64,000 nucleotides of DNA from positions 94,897 through 158,896 of the forward strand of contig NZ_JABLSJ010000010.1 in assembly GCF_013618635.1 (NCBI RefSeq). Direction: 5' to 3'. The DNA comes from Thalassobacillus sp. CUG 92003 (lineage in GTDB: Bacteria; Bacillota; Bacilli; Bacillales; Halobacillaceae). The notes beneath the pieces were generated by a model. That model did no database searches. It saw only the letters and a list, made by a program, of their open reading frames with translations, and had not been told where the DNA came from. Shown piece after piece: positions 42,535 through 50,678 of this stretch; position 1 is the first letter of the stretch, and each line of letters begins with the position of its first letter. The position numbers and the translations under genes were made by a program.

Positions 42535-44313
42535 TTAAATTTCACATGCATACGTTTCAATTGTTCCTCGCAAACGCTGAGCTTCCTTGTACGTACAGCG
42601 ATTGTGAACAACTTCAAGACCGGCTTCACTAGCAATTTGAGCGGCTTCAGGCGCAATCACGCCTTCTTGCAGCCAAAATACTTTCGGCTTAATCGTGGCG
42701 GCTTCCTTCGCAATTTCAATAGCAGCTTCCGGGCTCCGGAAAACTTGCACGATATCAACGTCAAACGGAATCGAACTCAAATCAGGATAGGCTTGTTCCC
42801 CAAGCACTTCGTCCTCTCTCGGATTGACCGGTATAATCTGATAGCCTAACCGCTGCATTTTCCGTGCCAAGCGATGGCTCGGCCGTGACGGTTTTCTACT
42901 CAAACCGACTACAGCAAGTCGTTTTTGCCGCGTTTCTCCTTCAGGCTCTGATTTGACATTCGGGGACTGCAGCGCCCATTTAATAATGCCTTCATCATTT
43001 TCCGTGATGGATTGACGGCCTTCATTGTTGCCGGTTGCAATACCGATGGCCCGGTCTAAATCGTTAATCAAGTCCTTGGTCGATTCAATCCCTACCGACA
43101 AGCGAATCAGCTCTTCCGTTACGCCACTTGCTTGCAATTCTTCCGTGCTCAACTGCTGATGCGTGGTGGAAGCGGGGTGAATGATCAAAGACTTCGCATC
43201 CCCGACGTTTGCAACGTGCGACCAGAGCGCAATGTTATCAATGACCGCTTTGCCATTGTCACGCCCGCCTTGGATGCCAAAGGTCACTAATGATCCGTAA
43301 CCTCCATCCAAATATTTTTGTGCAAGGTCGTGAGCAGGATGATCTTTCAAGCCCGGATACGTCACCCATTCTACAGCGGGATGGCCCTGCAGATACTCGG
43401 CAATTTCAAGGGCATTGTCATTGTGACGCTCCACGCGCACGTGAAGTGTTTCTAAGCCTTGAATCAATAGAAACGCATTTTGCGGACTCAAACTAGCCCC
43501 AAAATCGCGCAACAATTGAACACGGAGTTTCGTGCTGAAGGCGAGTGTTCCGAAATCCGATGCATAGACAATGCCATTATAGCTGGGATCAGGTTCCGTA
43601 AAAGCCGGAAACTTGCCGTTGGTCCAGTCAAAACGACCGCCATCGACGACGACGCCTCCCACAGTTGTGCCGTGACCTCCGATCCATTTCGTTGCGGAGT
43701 GGATGACAATGTCCGCCCCCCACTCAATCGGCTTACATACATGAGGTGTCGCGAACGTGTTATCAATCAACAGAGGCAGGTCGTGGTCATGGGCAATGGC
43801 TGCGACTGCTTCAATATCAAGCACGTTGAGGCTCGGGTTACCAATTGTTTCACCGAACACCGCTCTCGTTTTGTCATTGATCGCCGCTCTGAAATTCTCA
43901 GGATCACCCGGATCCACAAACTTCACATTAATCCCATAGCGAGGCAACGTGACCGCAAACAAATTGTACGTCCCTCCGTATAGATTCGAAGCGGCTACAA
44001 CTTCATCACCCGCGCTGGCAATATTCAAAATAGACAAGGCGATAGCCGACATTCCTGAAGCTGTTGCTACAGAAGCCACCCCATTTTCCAGAAGCGCCAT
44101 ACGTTTTTCAAATACCTCTACCGTCGGGTTACCGATACGTGAATAGATGTTACCGGGTTCATCCAATGCGAACAGGCTTTGGGCATGCTCGGTATCATGG
44201 AAAACATAGGATGTCGTTTGATAGATGGGAACCGCACGCGACCCCGTCGTAGGGTCAGGCGCCTGCCCGCCGTGAAGTGAAACAGTTTCTAAGTCATAGC
44301 TTTCAAAAGACAT
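42535..44313 (-). CDS. metY: O-acetylhomoserine sulfhydrylase fused to a CoA-binding domain protein
   Basis: A 592-residue fusion. Residues ~1-430 are a PLP-dependent O-acetylhomoserine aminocarboxypropyltransferase: SLHGGQAPDPTTGSRAVPIYQTTSY, YSRIGNPT, ASGMSAIALSIL, LIDNTFATP and the Schiff-base Lys in HSATKWIGGHGT. After a ~30-residue linker, residues ~465-592 form a Rossmann CoA-binding domain (YccU/YneT type): LAVVGLSRKPSRPSHRLA, YQIIPVNPREDEVLGE, PFDVDIVQVFRSPEAA, KVFWLQEGVIAPEAAQIA and VHNRCTYKEAQR. It makes homocysteine from acetylhomoserine and sulfide; the CoA domain could sense acetyl-CoA or CoA. S-box regulated. AGGAGG precedes the ATG. Confidence 0.92.
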   Translation of the reverse strand: MSFESYDLETVSLHGGQAPDPTTGSRAVPIYQTTSYVFHDTEHAQSLFALDEPGNIYSRIGNPTVEVFEKRMALLENGVASVATASGMSAIALSILNIASAGDEVVAASNLYGGTYNLFAVTLPRYGINVKFVDPGDPENFRAAINDKTRAVFGETIGNPSLNVLDIEAVAAIAHDHDLPLLIDNTFATPHVCKPIEWGADIVIHSATKWIGGHGTTVGGVVVDGGRFDWTNGKFPAFTEPDPSYNGIVYASDFGTLAFSTKLRVQLLRDFGASLSPQNAFLLIQGLETLHVRVERHNDNALEIAEYLQGHPAVEWVTYPGLKDHPAHDLAQKYLDGGYGSLVTFGIQGGRDNGKAVIDNIALWSHVANVGDAKSLIIHPASTTHQQLSTEELQASGVTEELIRLSVGIESTKDLINDLDRAIGIATGNNEGRQSITENDEGIIKWALQSPNVKSEPEGETRQKRLAVVGLSRKPSRPSHRLARKMQRLGYQIIPVNPREDEVLGEQAYPDLSSIPFDVDIVQVFRSPEAAIEIAKEAATIKPKVFWLQEGVIAPEAAQIASEAGLEVVHNRCTYKEAQRLRGTIETYACEI

Positions 44314-44333
44314 GATCTCGTCCTCCTCTAAAT

Positions 44334-44366
44334 ATTAAAACCCCTCTTCCATATAAGAAGAGGGGT
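44334..44366 (-). terminator. S-box terminator
   Basis: On the minus strand ACCCCTCTTC and GAAGAGGGGT form a 10-bp stem followed by TTTTAAT, directly after the SAM aptamer. It is the predicted terminator used when SAM is bound. Confidence 0.88.
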
Positions 44367-44383
44367 GAATGTCATCATTCCTC

Positions 44384-44497
44384 CTCTTATCTGCCGGATA
44401 TCTCAATCCGTAGGACGTAGCACCTTTTCAGGCACACAATCACCTGAAGGTTGCCGGGCTTCGCAGGGCCTAATCCCTCTGCCGCTCATGATAAGAG
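44384..44497 (-). ncRNA. SAM riboswitch (S-box, SAM-I)
   Basis: Read on the minus strand: CTTATCATGAGCGGCAGAGG, GATTAGGCCCTGCGAAGCCC, GGCAACCTTCAGGTG, AAAGGTGCTACGTCC and the closing CAGATAAGAG that pairs with CTCTTATC. All conserved S-box blocks are present in order. Controls the O-acetylhomoserine sulfhydrylase fusion gene at 42535-44313: transcription is expected to stop when SAM is abundant. Confidence 0.96.
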
Positions 44498-44525
44498 TCT
44501 CGATTAAATTTTATTCATGTAAAGC

Positions 44526-44555
44526 ATTATAAGATAAAAGGACGCATACAGTCAA
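44526..44555 (-). promoter_or_regulatory. Promoter of the S-box gene
   Basis: On the minus strand TTGACT (complement of 44550-44555), 18 nt, TATAAT (complement of 44526-44531), ~20 nt before the aptamer. Confidence 0.75.
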
Positions 44556-44574
44556 GAATTTTTAGAATATTAGT

Positions 44575-45723
44575 TTATTTGACCTCTGCTGCGGTAAGCG
44601 CATGTTGGAGTTCGGCTTTAATATCTTTTACGTCTTCAATTCCCACTGACAGCCGGACAATCTGTTCATCTATCCCAACAGCCTCTAACTGCTCATCGGT
44701 TAACGAACGGTGCGACGTCTTAATGGGATACGAAACAGTGGTTTCAACGCCTGCAAGCGTCGGGGTGATTTTGATCCATCCGAGCGACTCGAAGAAACGT
44801 TCTACCGAAATATCTTCACCCAATTCTAGCGTGATGATTGCGCCATTACCTTTTTCCGACACGTAAGCGGGGTAATGGACATCTTCCACGAGAACCTCCT
44901 CACGCAGAAAATCCGCCACAACTTGAGCGTTAGAGGATTGTTTGCTCATTCTCAGAGACAGTGTCTTCAGACCTCTTTGGGTCAGCCACGCTTCATGAGG
45001 ACTTAAATTAGTTCCTAAAGCGACGACTTTTTGTTCAGCTTCAGCTACCAACTGTTCTCGTCCGACCACCACCCCGGCTGTTATGTCGCTATGACCACCC
45101 AAATACTTGGTTGCGCTATGGGCAATCAAGTCAACTCCGAGCTCAAATGGATTCAAAAGATACGGCGTTGCAAATGTGTTATCCAGCATGGTATAGAGTT
45201 GATAGCGATCAGCTAAGGCGACCAGTTCATACACATTTTCCACCCGTAAAAATGGATTGGTGAGCGTCTCGCTATATAACAATCGTGTGTTCGTTTGAAT
45301 AGCCGCTTCAATGCGTTCCAACTCAGAAAAATCCACTAACGTCACCTGGATACCAAATGCGGGTAACTCTTTTGATAATAGGTGATGCGTCCCACCATAG
45401 ACGTCCCAAGCCGCGACGATATGTTCTCCAGGTTTAACGGCTGCAAGAATACCTGCTAGAATAGCTGACATACCCGAAGATGTCGCGACACCGCGTTCGG
45501 CCCCTTCTAATTGCGCAACTGAGGCCGCTAATTCGTCTGTGTTCGGGTTCCCCATACGAGAATAAAGATAATCAGACTCCCCTTCGAAATACTTCTCAAG
45601 CTCGTCAAGGTTAGCAAAACTGAATGCAGAAGTTTGATAGATGGGCGTCGTCTTACTTTTTACGACACTTCGTTGATTCAACGTACTATGTACAACTTTG
45701 GTATCAAATGAATGGCTCATCAT
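44575..45723 (-). CDS. metI: Cystathionine gamma-synthase / PLP-dependent transsulfuration enzyme
   Basis: Cys/Met-metabolism PLP enzyme of 382 residues: SFDTKVVHSTL start, TTPIYQTSAF, YSRMGNPNTDELA, TSSGMSAILAGIL, MLDNTFATPYLL and the PLP Lys in HSATKYLGGHSDITAG. It most resembles Bacillus MetI, which makes cystathionine from O-acetylhomoserine and cysteine. A sulfhydrylase or lyase role is possible, since the family is hard to split by sequence. Start ATG 45723 (or 45720) with AAGGGAGG upstream; an upstream reading to 45957 would run through the leader and is not coding. It has no S-box; a short terminator-bearing leader precedes it. Confidence 0.85.
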   Translation of the reverse strand: MMSHSFDTKVVHSTLNQRSVVKSKTTPIYQTSAFSFANLDELEKYFEGESDYLYSRMGNPNTDELAASVAQLEGAERGVATSSGMSAILAGILAAVKPGEHIVAAWDVYGGTHHLLSKELPAFGIQVTLVDFSELERIEAAIQTNTRLLYSETLTNPFLRVENVYELVALADRYQLYTMLDNTFATPYLLNPFELGVDLIAHSATKYLGGHSDITAGVVVGREQLVAEAEQKVVALGTNLSPHEAWLTQRGLKTLSLRMSKQSSNAQVVADFLREEVLVEDVHYPAYVSEKGNGAIITLELGEDISVERFFESLGWIKITPTLAGVETTVSYPIKTSHRSLTDEQLEAVGIDEQIVRLSVGIEDVKDIKAELQHALTAAEVK

Positions 45724-45765
45724 GATCCTCCCTTCACGTAGCGAACCCTGGCTTTGTTCGTCTAT

Positions 45766-45794
45766 TAAAAAATCCTCTTTTTCAACAAGAGGAT
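45766..45794 (-). terminator. Attenuator-like terminator in the leader of the CGS-like gene
   Basis: On the minus strand ATCCTCTT pairs with AAGAGGAT (complement of 45772-45779), followed by TTTTTTA. It lies ~45 nt after the transcription start and ~45 nt before the ATG, so it must be conditional for the gene to be expressed. Confidence 0.75.
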
Positions 45795-45832
45795 CTACTG
45801 CAGCGAACACGTTCGCATACCTTATAAAGCAT
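45782..45832 (-). CDS. Possible Cys-codon leader peptide
   Basis: A 16-codon frame from ATG 45832 to TGA 45782 encodes MLYKVCERVRCSRSSC. Three of its codons are Cys, the last one immediately before the stop, and codons 13-17 lie on the 5' arm of the attenuator terminator. There is no Shine-Dalgarno sequence; the predicted 5' untranslated region is only ~8 nt, so translation would be nearly leaderless. Cys-codon attenuation would suit a gene that consumes cysteine. Speculative. Confidence 0.3.
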   Translation of the reverse strand: MLYKVCERVRCSRSSC

Positions 45833-45846
45833 GTTAGACTACTATG

Positions 45847-45876
45847 ATTATAGAGGCGGGTGTATCCACTTGTCAA
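45847..45876 (-). promoter_or_regulatory. Consensus promoter of the CGS-like gene
   Basis: On the minus strand TTGACA (complement of 45871-45876), 18 nt, TATAAT (complement of 45847-45852). Both hexamers are perfect. Transcription should start near 45840. The 45888 Nudix gene ends just upstream. Confidence 0.85.
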
Positions 45877-45887
45877 AAACGGCAGCC

Positions 45888-46490
45888 CTACATCCGGGCG
45901 ACATATTCCAACAAAGCCTGCACAATAAAAGGAAGATAATCCGGGTGATGAGGGCAAATATTTTTCTGATTCAACTGATAGGAGCGCTCAGTCATAATTG
46001 AATATGCCGTTACCATTGATTCTTTTTTAGATAAATAAGCAAGTAAATGTTCAGCATCCACTTTGACGACATCCTGAACCTCGTCCCCCGGTCTGAAGGC
46101 CTGTTCATCAATCACTTCAAATAAAAACACATGACAAATCTCCCTGTCGAGGAGGCCGGGTGCTGTTAATTCTTCTTTTATGAAACCTTGATACACTAAT
46201 TCATGCTCTAAAACAATGAGACCTAATTCTTCGTTAACCTCACGCAAACCCCCGTCAAGCACATGTTCGTCAGCTTCGATATGACCCGCTGCTGTAATAT
46301 CAAACATGCTAGGGAAATCTTTTTTATCATCGGAGCGTTTCTGGAAATAAAGGTAGGACTTCTCCCCTTCCACTTTATATCCCCAGCCGTGAAACGTTTC
46401 ATGCCAATCGCCTTCTTCATGCACTTTGTTTCGCGCTTTCTCTCCTACCGGTTTCATGTCTGCGTCAAAAATGGTTAATACTTCTTCCAT
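45888..46490 (-). CDS. Nudix hydrolase
   Basis: Two-hundred-residue Nudix protein resembling the YfcD/IDI-like group. The Nudix box reads G-HIEAD-E-HVLDGGL-REVNEELG, i.e. G-x5-E-x7-REVxEExG with all catalytic positions present. The N-terminal EVLTIFDADMKPVGEKARNKVHEEGDWHETFHGW segment and the conserved SYLYFQKRS strand are typical for these isopentenyl-diphosphate-isomerase-like enzymes. Substrate unknown. AAGGAGGGC precedes the ATG. Confidence 0.9.
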   Translation of the reverse strand: MEEVLTIFDADMKPVGEKARNKVHEEGDWHETFHGWGYKVEGEKSYLYFQKRSDDKKDFPSMFDITAAGHIEADEHVLDGGLREVNEELGLIVLEHELVYQGFIKEELTAPGLLDREICHVFLFEVIDEQAFRPGDEVQDVVKVDAEHLLAYLSKKESMVTAYSIMTERSYQLNQKNICPHHPDYLPFIVQALLEYVARM

Positions 46491-46571
46491 AGGCCCTCCT
46501 TACCCTTCCTTGGACGGCCTGTGCAAGGAAGAAGTTATGTCTTAGCATGCATTATACCATGGCTTTCATTT

Positions 46572-48680
46572 TTATATAACATCTAACACATATTCTTCTA
46601 CTTCATGATCGGGCAGCGGCTTACTGAAATAAAATCCCTGAAACTCTGTACACTTACGATGCCTTAAATATTCAATATGCTCATGGGTCTCGACCCCTTC
46701 GGCAATGATGCGCAATCCTAAACTTTTTGCCATCGCAATGATGGCATTGACAATCGCAGCATCGTTGGAAGCTTCACCTATTTTTGATACAAATGAGCGA
46801 TCGATTTTGATGGCATCGACCGGCAGGCGGCTCAAGTAATTCAACGATGAAAAACCGACGCCGAAATCATCTAAGTGAATTTCGATGCCTTTTTGACGCA
46901 ACGTGTCCAGCACCTCAATGCTTTGCTCAAAATCATGAAGAACCATCGTCTCGGTTATCTCAATGATTAGATTTTGGGGTGAAAGATTCGCTGCTTTTAG
47001 GGAATTCAATGTCTTTTCAATCAAATGCCGATCGTTGAACTGCTGAGCCGACAAGTTCACAGAAACCTTCAAATCAGGACGTCCATAGCCCCTCTTCCAC
47101 TTTGTAATTTGTCTGCAGGCCTCTTCAGTCACCCACTCCCCAATTTGAGTAATCAACCCGCTTTCCTCCGCCAATTCGATAAAATGATGCGGAGACATCA
47201 AGCCGATGTTGGGCTGCTGCCAGCGAATCAATGCTTCAAAGCCGAGAATTTCACCTGACTCTACATCCACTTGAGGCTGGTAGTGCAACACAAACTCATC
47301 ATTATCTAACGCATGGTATAAAGCTTGCTTTCGCTGCATTTCTTGATGCAGTTCCTCACTCATATTACGATTATAGAATTCGTATGTATTCTTGCCCCTC
47401 TCTTTAGCCCGGTACATGGCAGCATCCGCGTAACGCAGCAGAAGATCCCCCGTCACGGCGTCATCGGGACAAAGGGCGAGCCCTAAACTGGCGGTATGAT
47501 AATATTCTTTATATTCTACGAAAAAAGGCTGCTTCATCGATTCTAAAATTTGTTCAGCATTTTCTGCTAAATCCTCTGCCCCGGTTATGTGAGGAACCAG
47601 CACAAGGAATTCGTCGCTGCTAACCCGTGATAGTATCGCATCCGTGTCTGCAAAAATCCGCTGCAAATGCATGGCAAACTGTTGAAGCAGCTCGTCCCCC
47701 CGGTCATGCCCCAGCGTATCATTCACCATTTTAAAATTATCCAAGTCGATGAACATTAATCCGAATCGGCGTGTACGGCCGTGATGATGGGCCACTTCCT
47801 GTTTCAACAGCTCAATGAAATGATCCCGGGCAAACAAGCCGGTCAATGCATCGTACTTGGAAAGTGCATGCAGCTCTTGTTCGACCTGCTGCACATAAAG
47901 GTCGCTGACCACACGTCCCGCCACCATTTGGAAAACCAATCGCATGAAGTCCACTTCTTGCAGAGGTTTATGATCAAATACTGATATGAACCCGACCGTT
48001 CCACCTTCCTGGCTGATCAACGGCGTTCCAATATAAGACTCATACTTGCTTTCAACTTGGGGAAAATGCGATCCCAGCCCTTGATTGATCGTGAGCGAAG
48101 ACCCCTGCGCTGGTGTACGGCAAGGCTTTCCCTTTAACGGATAAGAAAAATGACCGTCCACTTTCCCGCTCTGGCACATCGCCATGATGTCAGCCACCTC
48201 AGGTGCGGTATCGCTCATTTTCCCGATCAGAACCGTTTCCACGCTGAACTGCTCAGCTAAATAACGCGTCAGAAACTGCAGAAACGATTCCCCAGATTCA
48301 CTTTTCCGCTCCCGCTCCAAATCAATAATCATGTCTCTTATGCGACGTAATTTTATCTCTGTCTGTCTCTCCTGTTTCTCAAAACCGGTAAAACCAATCA
48401 CAGAATCATGAGCATCAAAGACAGACGCCACCTGATCATGGTCATCTGGAGCACAGCCACCTGACTTAGCCCTCTCTATTTTACGACTTAAGTTTTTTAC
48501 ATCATCGGAACCGACATAAGAACCCAATTCAGCTAACGTTATCGAAGCCTCCATCAGACCTGTCTGTTCACGAAACGATTTATTCAAACTGACCATTTGG
48601 CTTTCCAAATCGAAAAACCATACAGGCAAAGCAAGTTGTTTAAGGATATTCCACGGATGCTTATGATCCAATATTCTCAC
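46572..48680 (-). CDS. PAS-GAF-GGDEF-EAL c-di-GMP signalling protein
   Basis: Seven-hundred-residue signalling protein without membrane helices. N-terminal PAS-like (~15-115), GAF-like (~130-275), GGDEF (~285-435) and EAL (~445-700) domains. The GGDEF active-site motif is degenerate, RVSSDEFLVL, while the EAL motifs are intact: FEALIRW, NLSAQQF, EITETM, LDDFGVGFSSL, DRSFV and EGVE. It should thus act as a c-di-GMP phosphodiesterase with an allosteric or dead cyclase domain. The GAF half may bind a small ligand. GTG start with GGAG close upstream; a TTG three codons later is an alternative. Confidence 0.92.
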   Translation of the reverse strand: MRILDHKHPWNILKQLALPVWFFDLESQMVSLNKSFREQTGLMEASITLAELGSYVGSDDVKNLSRKIERAKSGGCAPDDHDQVASVFDAHDSVIGFTGFEKQERQTEIKLRRIRDMIIDLERERKSESGESFLQFLTRYLAEQFSVETVLIGKMSDTAPEVADIMAMCQSGKVDGHFSYPLKGKPCRTPAQGSSLTINQGLGSHFPQVESKYESYIGTPLISQEGGTVGFISVFDHKPLQEVDFMRLVFQMVAGRVVSDLYVQQVEQELHALSKYDALTGLFARDHFIELLKQEVAHHHGRTRRFGLMFIDLDNFKMVNDTLGHDRGDELLQQFAMHLQRIFADTDAILSRVSSDEFLVLVPHITGAEDLAENAEQILESMKQPFFVEYKEYYHTASLGLALCPDDAVTGDLLLRYADAAMYRAKERGKNTYEFYNRNMSEELHQEMQRKQALYHALDNDEFVLHYQPQVDVESGEILGFEALIRWQQPNIGLMSPHHFIELAEESGLITQIGEWVTEEACRQITKWKRGYGRPDLKVSVNLSAQQFNDRHLIEKTLNSLKAANLSPQNLIIEITETMVLHDFEQSIEVLDTLRQKGIEIHLDDFGVGFSSLNYLSRLPVDAIKIDRSFVSKIGEASNDAAIVNAIIAMAKSLGLRIIAEGVETHEHIEYLRHRKCTEFQGFYFSKPLPDHEVEEYVLDVI

Positions 48681-48873
48681 CTACTCCATCCCACTTAAGA
48701 TGTTCACTCTACTCACTATATCGGAATAACCAGCTATAATTGGAGTATATTTGAAAATTTGTATAAATAATTGAGTTGACCCCTTGTTTACCAGCAGCTT
48801 AAACAGGAAAAATACATGAATGAACGCCTCCCTCTAGCAGACACTAATCAAAACAACAGAAGAAGGTGATCGA

Positions 48874-49044
48874 ATGTCCCATCAAAACCGAAAGAGAGGC
48901 AGAGTCCAAACAAGTAACCAAATGGCAAAAGTCTTTAGCCAAAGCATGAACTTCACCCGCCAATATGTACAATCTAAAGTGGACAAAGCGCAAAGCGAAG
49001 GAGCCAGCCTCGCGCAACATTATAATTCCCATCGTGAAAGTTAA
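48874..49044 (+). CDS. Small basic protein, unknown function
   Basis: A 56-residue gene (MSHQNRKRGRVQTSNQMAKV...) with AGAAGGTG ahead of ATG 48874 and an intrinsic terminator immediately after the TAA. The product is hydrophilic, Gln/Ser-rich and basic at the N-terminus, with a helical middle (VFSQSMNFTRQYVQSKVDKAQ). It is the only frame that fits between the ribosome binding site and the terminator. No family recognised; DNA- or RNA-binding or a spore role would suit its composition, but there is no direct evidence. Confidence 0.65.
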   Translation: MSHQNRKRGRVQTSNQMAKVFSQSMNFTRQYVQSKVDKAQSEGASLAQHYNSHRES

Positions 49045-49045
49045 C

Positions 49046-49081
49046 CCCCTTGCCGTGCTGTCGGCAAAGGGGCATTTTTTT
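49046..49081 (+). terminator. Terminator of the small basic protein gene
   Basis: CCCC-TT-GCCG pairs with CGGC-AAA-GGGG, followed by CATTTTTTT. It starts 2 nt after the stop codon. Confidence 0.88.
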
Positions 49082-49118
49082 CTTCTATAAGTAAAAAAAG
49101 AATTAGTGCAGGGCCTTG

Positions 49119-49200
49119 CTTGGGCGATTCTCACCTCTACTTGGGCGATTATGCTCCTTCCTTGGGCGATTCTACACCAACTTGGGCGTTCGCACGTTCA
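49119..49200. repeat. Four tandem CTTGGGCGATT-type repeats
   Basis: Units start at 49119, 49140, 49161 and 49181, with lengths 21, 21, 20 and 20 bp. The first 8 bases CTTGGGCG are invariant and ATT follows in three of four; the rest varies. A degenerate fifth unit (CTTAGACCG) begins at 49201. Intergenic, between two convergent genes. Confidence 0.8.
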
Positions 49201-49227
49201 CTTAGACCGCCAGCATTCTTATGAAGG

Positions 49228-49716
49228 TTAATTATTGTATCTTTGTTCAAAGAAATCATCTTCCAGTTGATAGTCCCCGTTATCAGGATCAAATATGTAG
49301 GTGCGATACTCTTCTTCTGCTTTCCCTGCAATAATATAATAGGTGTCTTCTCCTCTGATATTCACTGTGTCATCCTCTTCTTGCTGAAATGATGCAGGCT
49401 TAAGATTTTCTTCTGTTGTAACGATTTCTTCTGCTTCCAGAAATGTATAGTCAGGGAGCTCGACCCAATACAAATAGGGAGCGCTCAGCAAAAAGATGAA
49501 ACTCATAATTAACATGACATTTTCGCTTTCCTCTATTTTCAAATTGAGTTTCCCGGCTACGCCAAAGCAGGACCCGACGATAATTCCGAGCAGAGCCCCG
49601 TAATACGAAATCATATCGGAAAAATACTTGTAAGGAAAAACGAGTAATACAAACAGCACGAGCTCAACGACAGCAATAACAATAATCAAAATAAAGAGTT
49701 TTCTCTTCTCCTCCAT
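49228..49716 (-). CDS. Membrane protein, unknown function
   Basis: About 162 residues from the ATG at 49716 (MEEKRKLFILIIV), which has CAGGGGG about 5 nt upstream; the preceding ATG 49719 is also possible, while 49803 lacks a ribosome binding site. Three hydrophobic segments (LFILIIVIAVVELVLFVLLVF, ALLGIIVGSCFGVAGKL and VMLIMSFIFLLSAPYLYWV), then a ~75-residue acidic soluble tail ending in DNGDYQLEDDFFEQRYNN. Not recognised. Confidence 0.7.
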   Translation of the reverse strand: MEEKRKLFILIIVIAVVELVLFVLLVFPYKYFSDMISYYGALLGIIVGSCFGVAGKLNLKIEESENVMLIMSFIFLLSAPYLYWVELPDYTFLEAEEIVTTEENLKPASFQQEEDDTVNIRGEDTYYIIAGKAEEEYRTYIFDPDNGDYQLEDDFFEQRYNN

Positions 49717-49801
49717 CATATCCCCCTGCGCTTTCCAGTAAATATGGTAACTATTATAAAAACAATCGACAAATTTTACAATAGTATCCAGATTCCCTAA
49801 C

Positions 49802-49841
49802 AAAAAAGAGCCACCCTGCTTCGTTAAGAAGCGGGTAGCTG
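49802..49841 (-). terminator. Terminator of the alpha/beta hydrolase gene
   Basis: On the minus strand AGCTACCCGCTTC and GAAGCAGGGTGGCT form a long stem with mismatches, followed by CTTTTTTG. Confidence 0.7.
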
Positions 49842-49848
49842 CTTGATA

Positions 49849-50610
49849 TTATAACGTGGATGCAAATTGCTTGATAGCACTATTGAATGTGTGCCAGTGA
49901 GTGGCAGGTAGCTGGTGAAAGCTGTCGTCGATCACAACCATGCGCGCATTCTCACAGACGCGAAAATAACGGGCATGTGCGTTGATCCAATTTGAACGCC
50001 CCCCATATAGGAGCAGGATCGGCATGGTCAATTCAGTTAACCGGTCCGTGCAATCGTGGTGCAAACATTCCTTATAAAAGTGATACCAGACGTCTGGATC
50101 AGCTTTAAGTATATGATGGCGCACATTGTCCCGAACCAATTGTTCCGAAAAGTGTGAGGTACATAACATTTGAGCTAATAGCTCCGGGCTTTTTTCCAGG
50201 CAGTACATACCGAGATGGAATTCTTTCCGAAGTCTCCAGGTGGCGACCTTGGGAAACCCTCCTGATAATACCAGGGCCTTCACTTTTTGAGGATACTGCA
50301 AGGCGAACTCCATTACAATCGAACCTCCGCATGAATACCCGCACAGGATGGCATGAGAAATATTCAACGTGGTCAACAGATGATTGATTTCCTGCACGTA
50401 GAAGTCAATGCTTGGCTTCTTCTCCCTCACATCTGAATCTCCGTGACCGCTCAAATCAGGCATAATCAAGCGGTAGTCAGACGCTAAAGGATGCTGGTAC
50501 GTAAATGCTTTTCTCCCCATACCGGGCGGATGAATCCATATCATCGGCCATCCTTGGCCCACATCATCAAAATACAATTGGTTTCCTTGTAAATCCCTAA
50601 TCGATGGCAT
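49849..50610 (-). CDS. Alpha/beta hydrolase
   Basis: Alpha/beta hydrolase fold enzyme of ~253 residues. Oxyanion region HPPGMGRKAF, MPDLSGHGDSD, nucleophile elbow CGYSCGGS, acid strand PILLLYGGRSNWIN and the catalytic His in DDSFHQLP are all in place. Substrate unknown; the family includes esterases, lipases and haloperoxidases. Start at ATG 50610 (MPSIRDLQGNQLYF), with AGGGATG upstream. Monocistronic, with a terminator. Confidence 0.88.
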   Translation of the reverse strand: MPSIRDLQGNQLYFDDVGQGWPMIWIHPPGMGRKAFTYQHPLASDYRLIMPDLSGHGDSDVREKKPSIDFYVQEINHLLTTLNISHAILCGYSCGGSIVMEFALQYPQKVKALVLSGGFPKVATWRLRKEFHLGMYCLEKSPELLAQMLCTSHFSEQLVRDNVRHHILKADPDVWYHFYKECLHHDCTDRLTELTMPILLLYGGRSNWINAHARYFRVCENARMVVIDDSFHQLPATHWHTFNSAIKQFASTL

Positions 50611-50678
50611 CAAATCATCCCTGCTTTGTTAAGTTATGTGAAGTCTTAGCTTAACCTAACAAAGATGGATTATCATGA

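Noticed and set aside
43480..43983. Long plus-strand frame opposite the sulfhydrylase fusion gene
   Set aside because: Antisense shadow of a conserved PLP enzyme region, with an Arg/Ser-rich composition and no start signals.
45766..45840. T-box or S-box in the leader of the CGS-like gene
   Set aside because: The leader before the terminator is only ~45 nt and lacks the T-box sequence AGGGTGGNACCGCG and all S-box blocks.
45723..45957. 78-residue N-terminal extension of the CGS-like protein
   Set aside because: It would span the promoter, leader and terminator; the composition is not enzyme-like and the ATG at 45723 has a good ribosome binding site.
49119..49200. CRISPR array
   Set aside because: Units are 20-21 bp in total with an 8-11-bp shared core and no unique spacers; no cas genes in the window.
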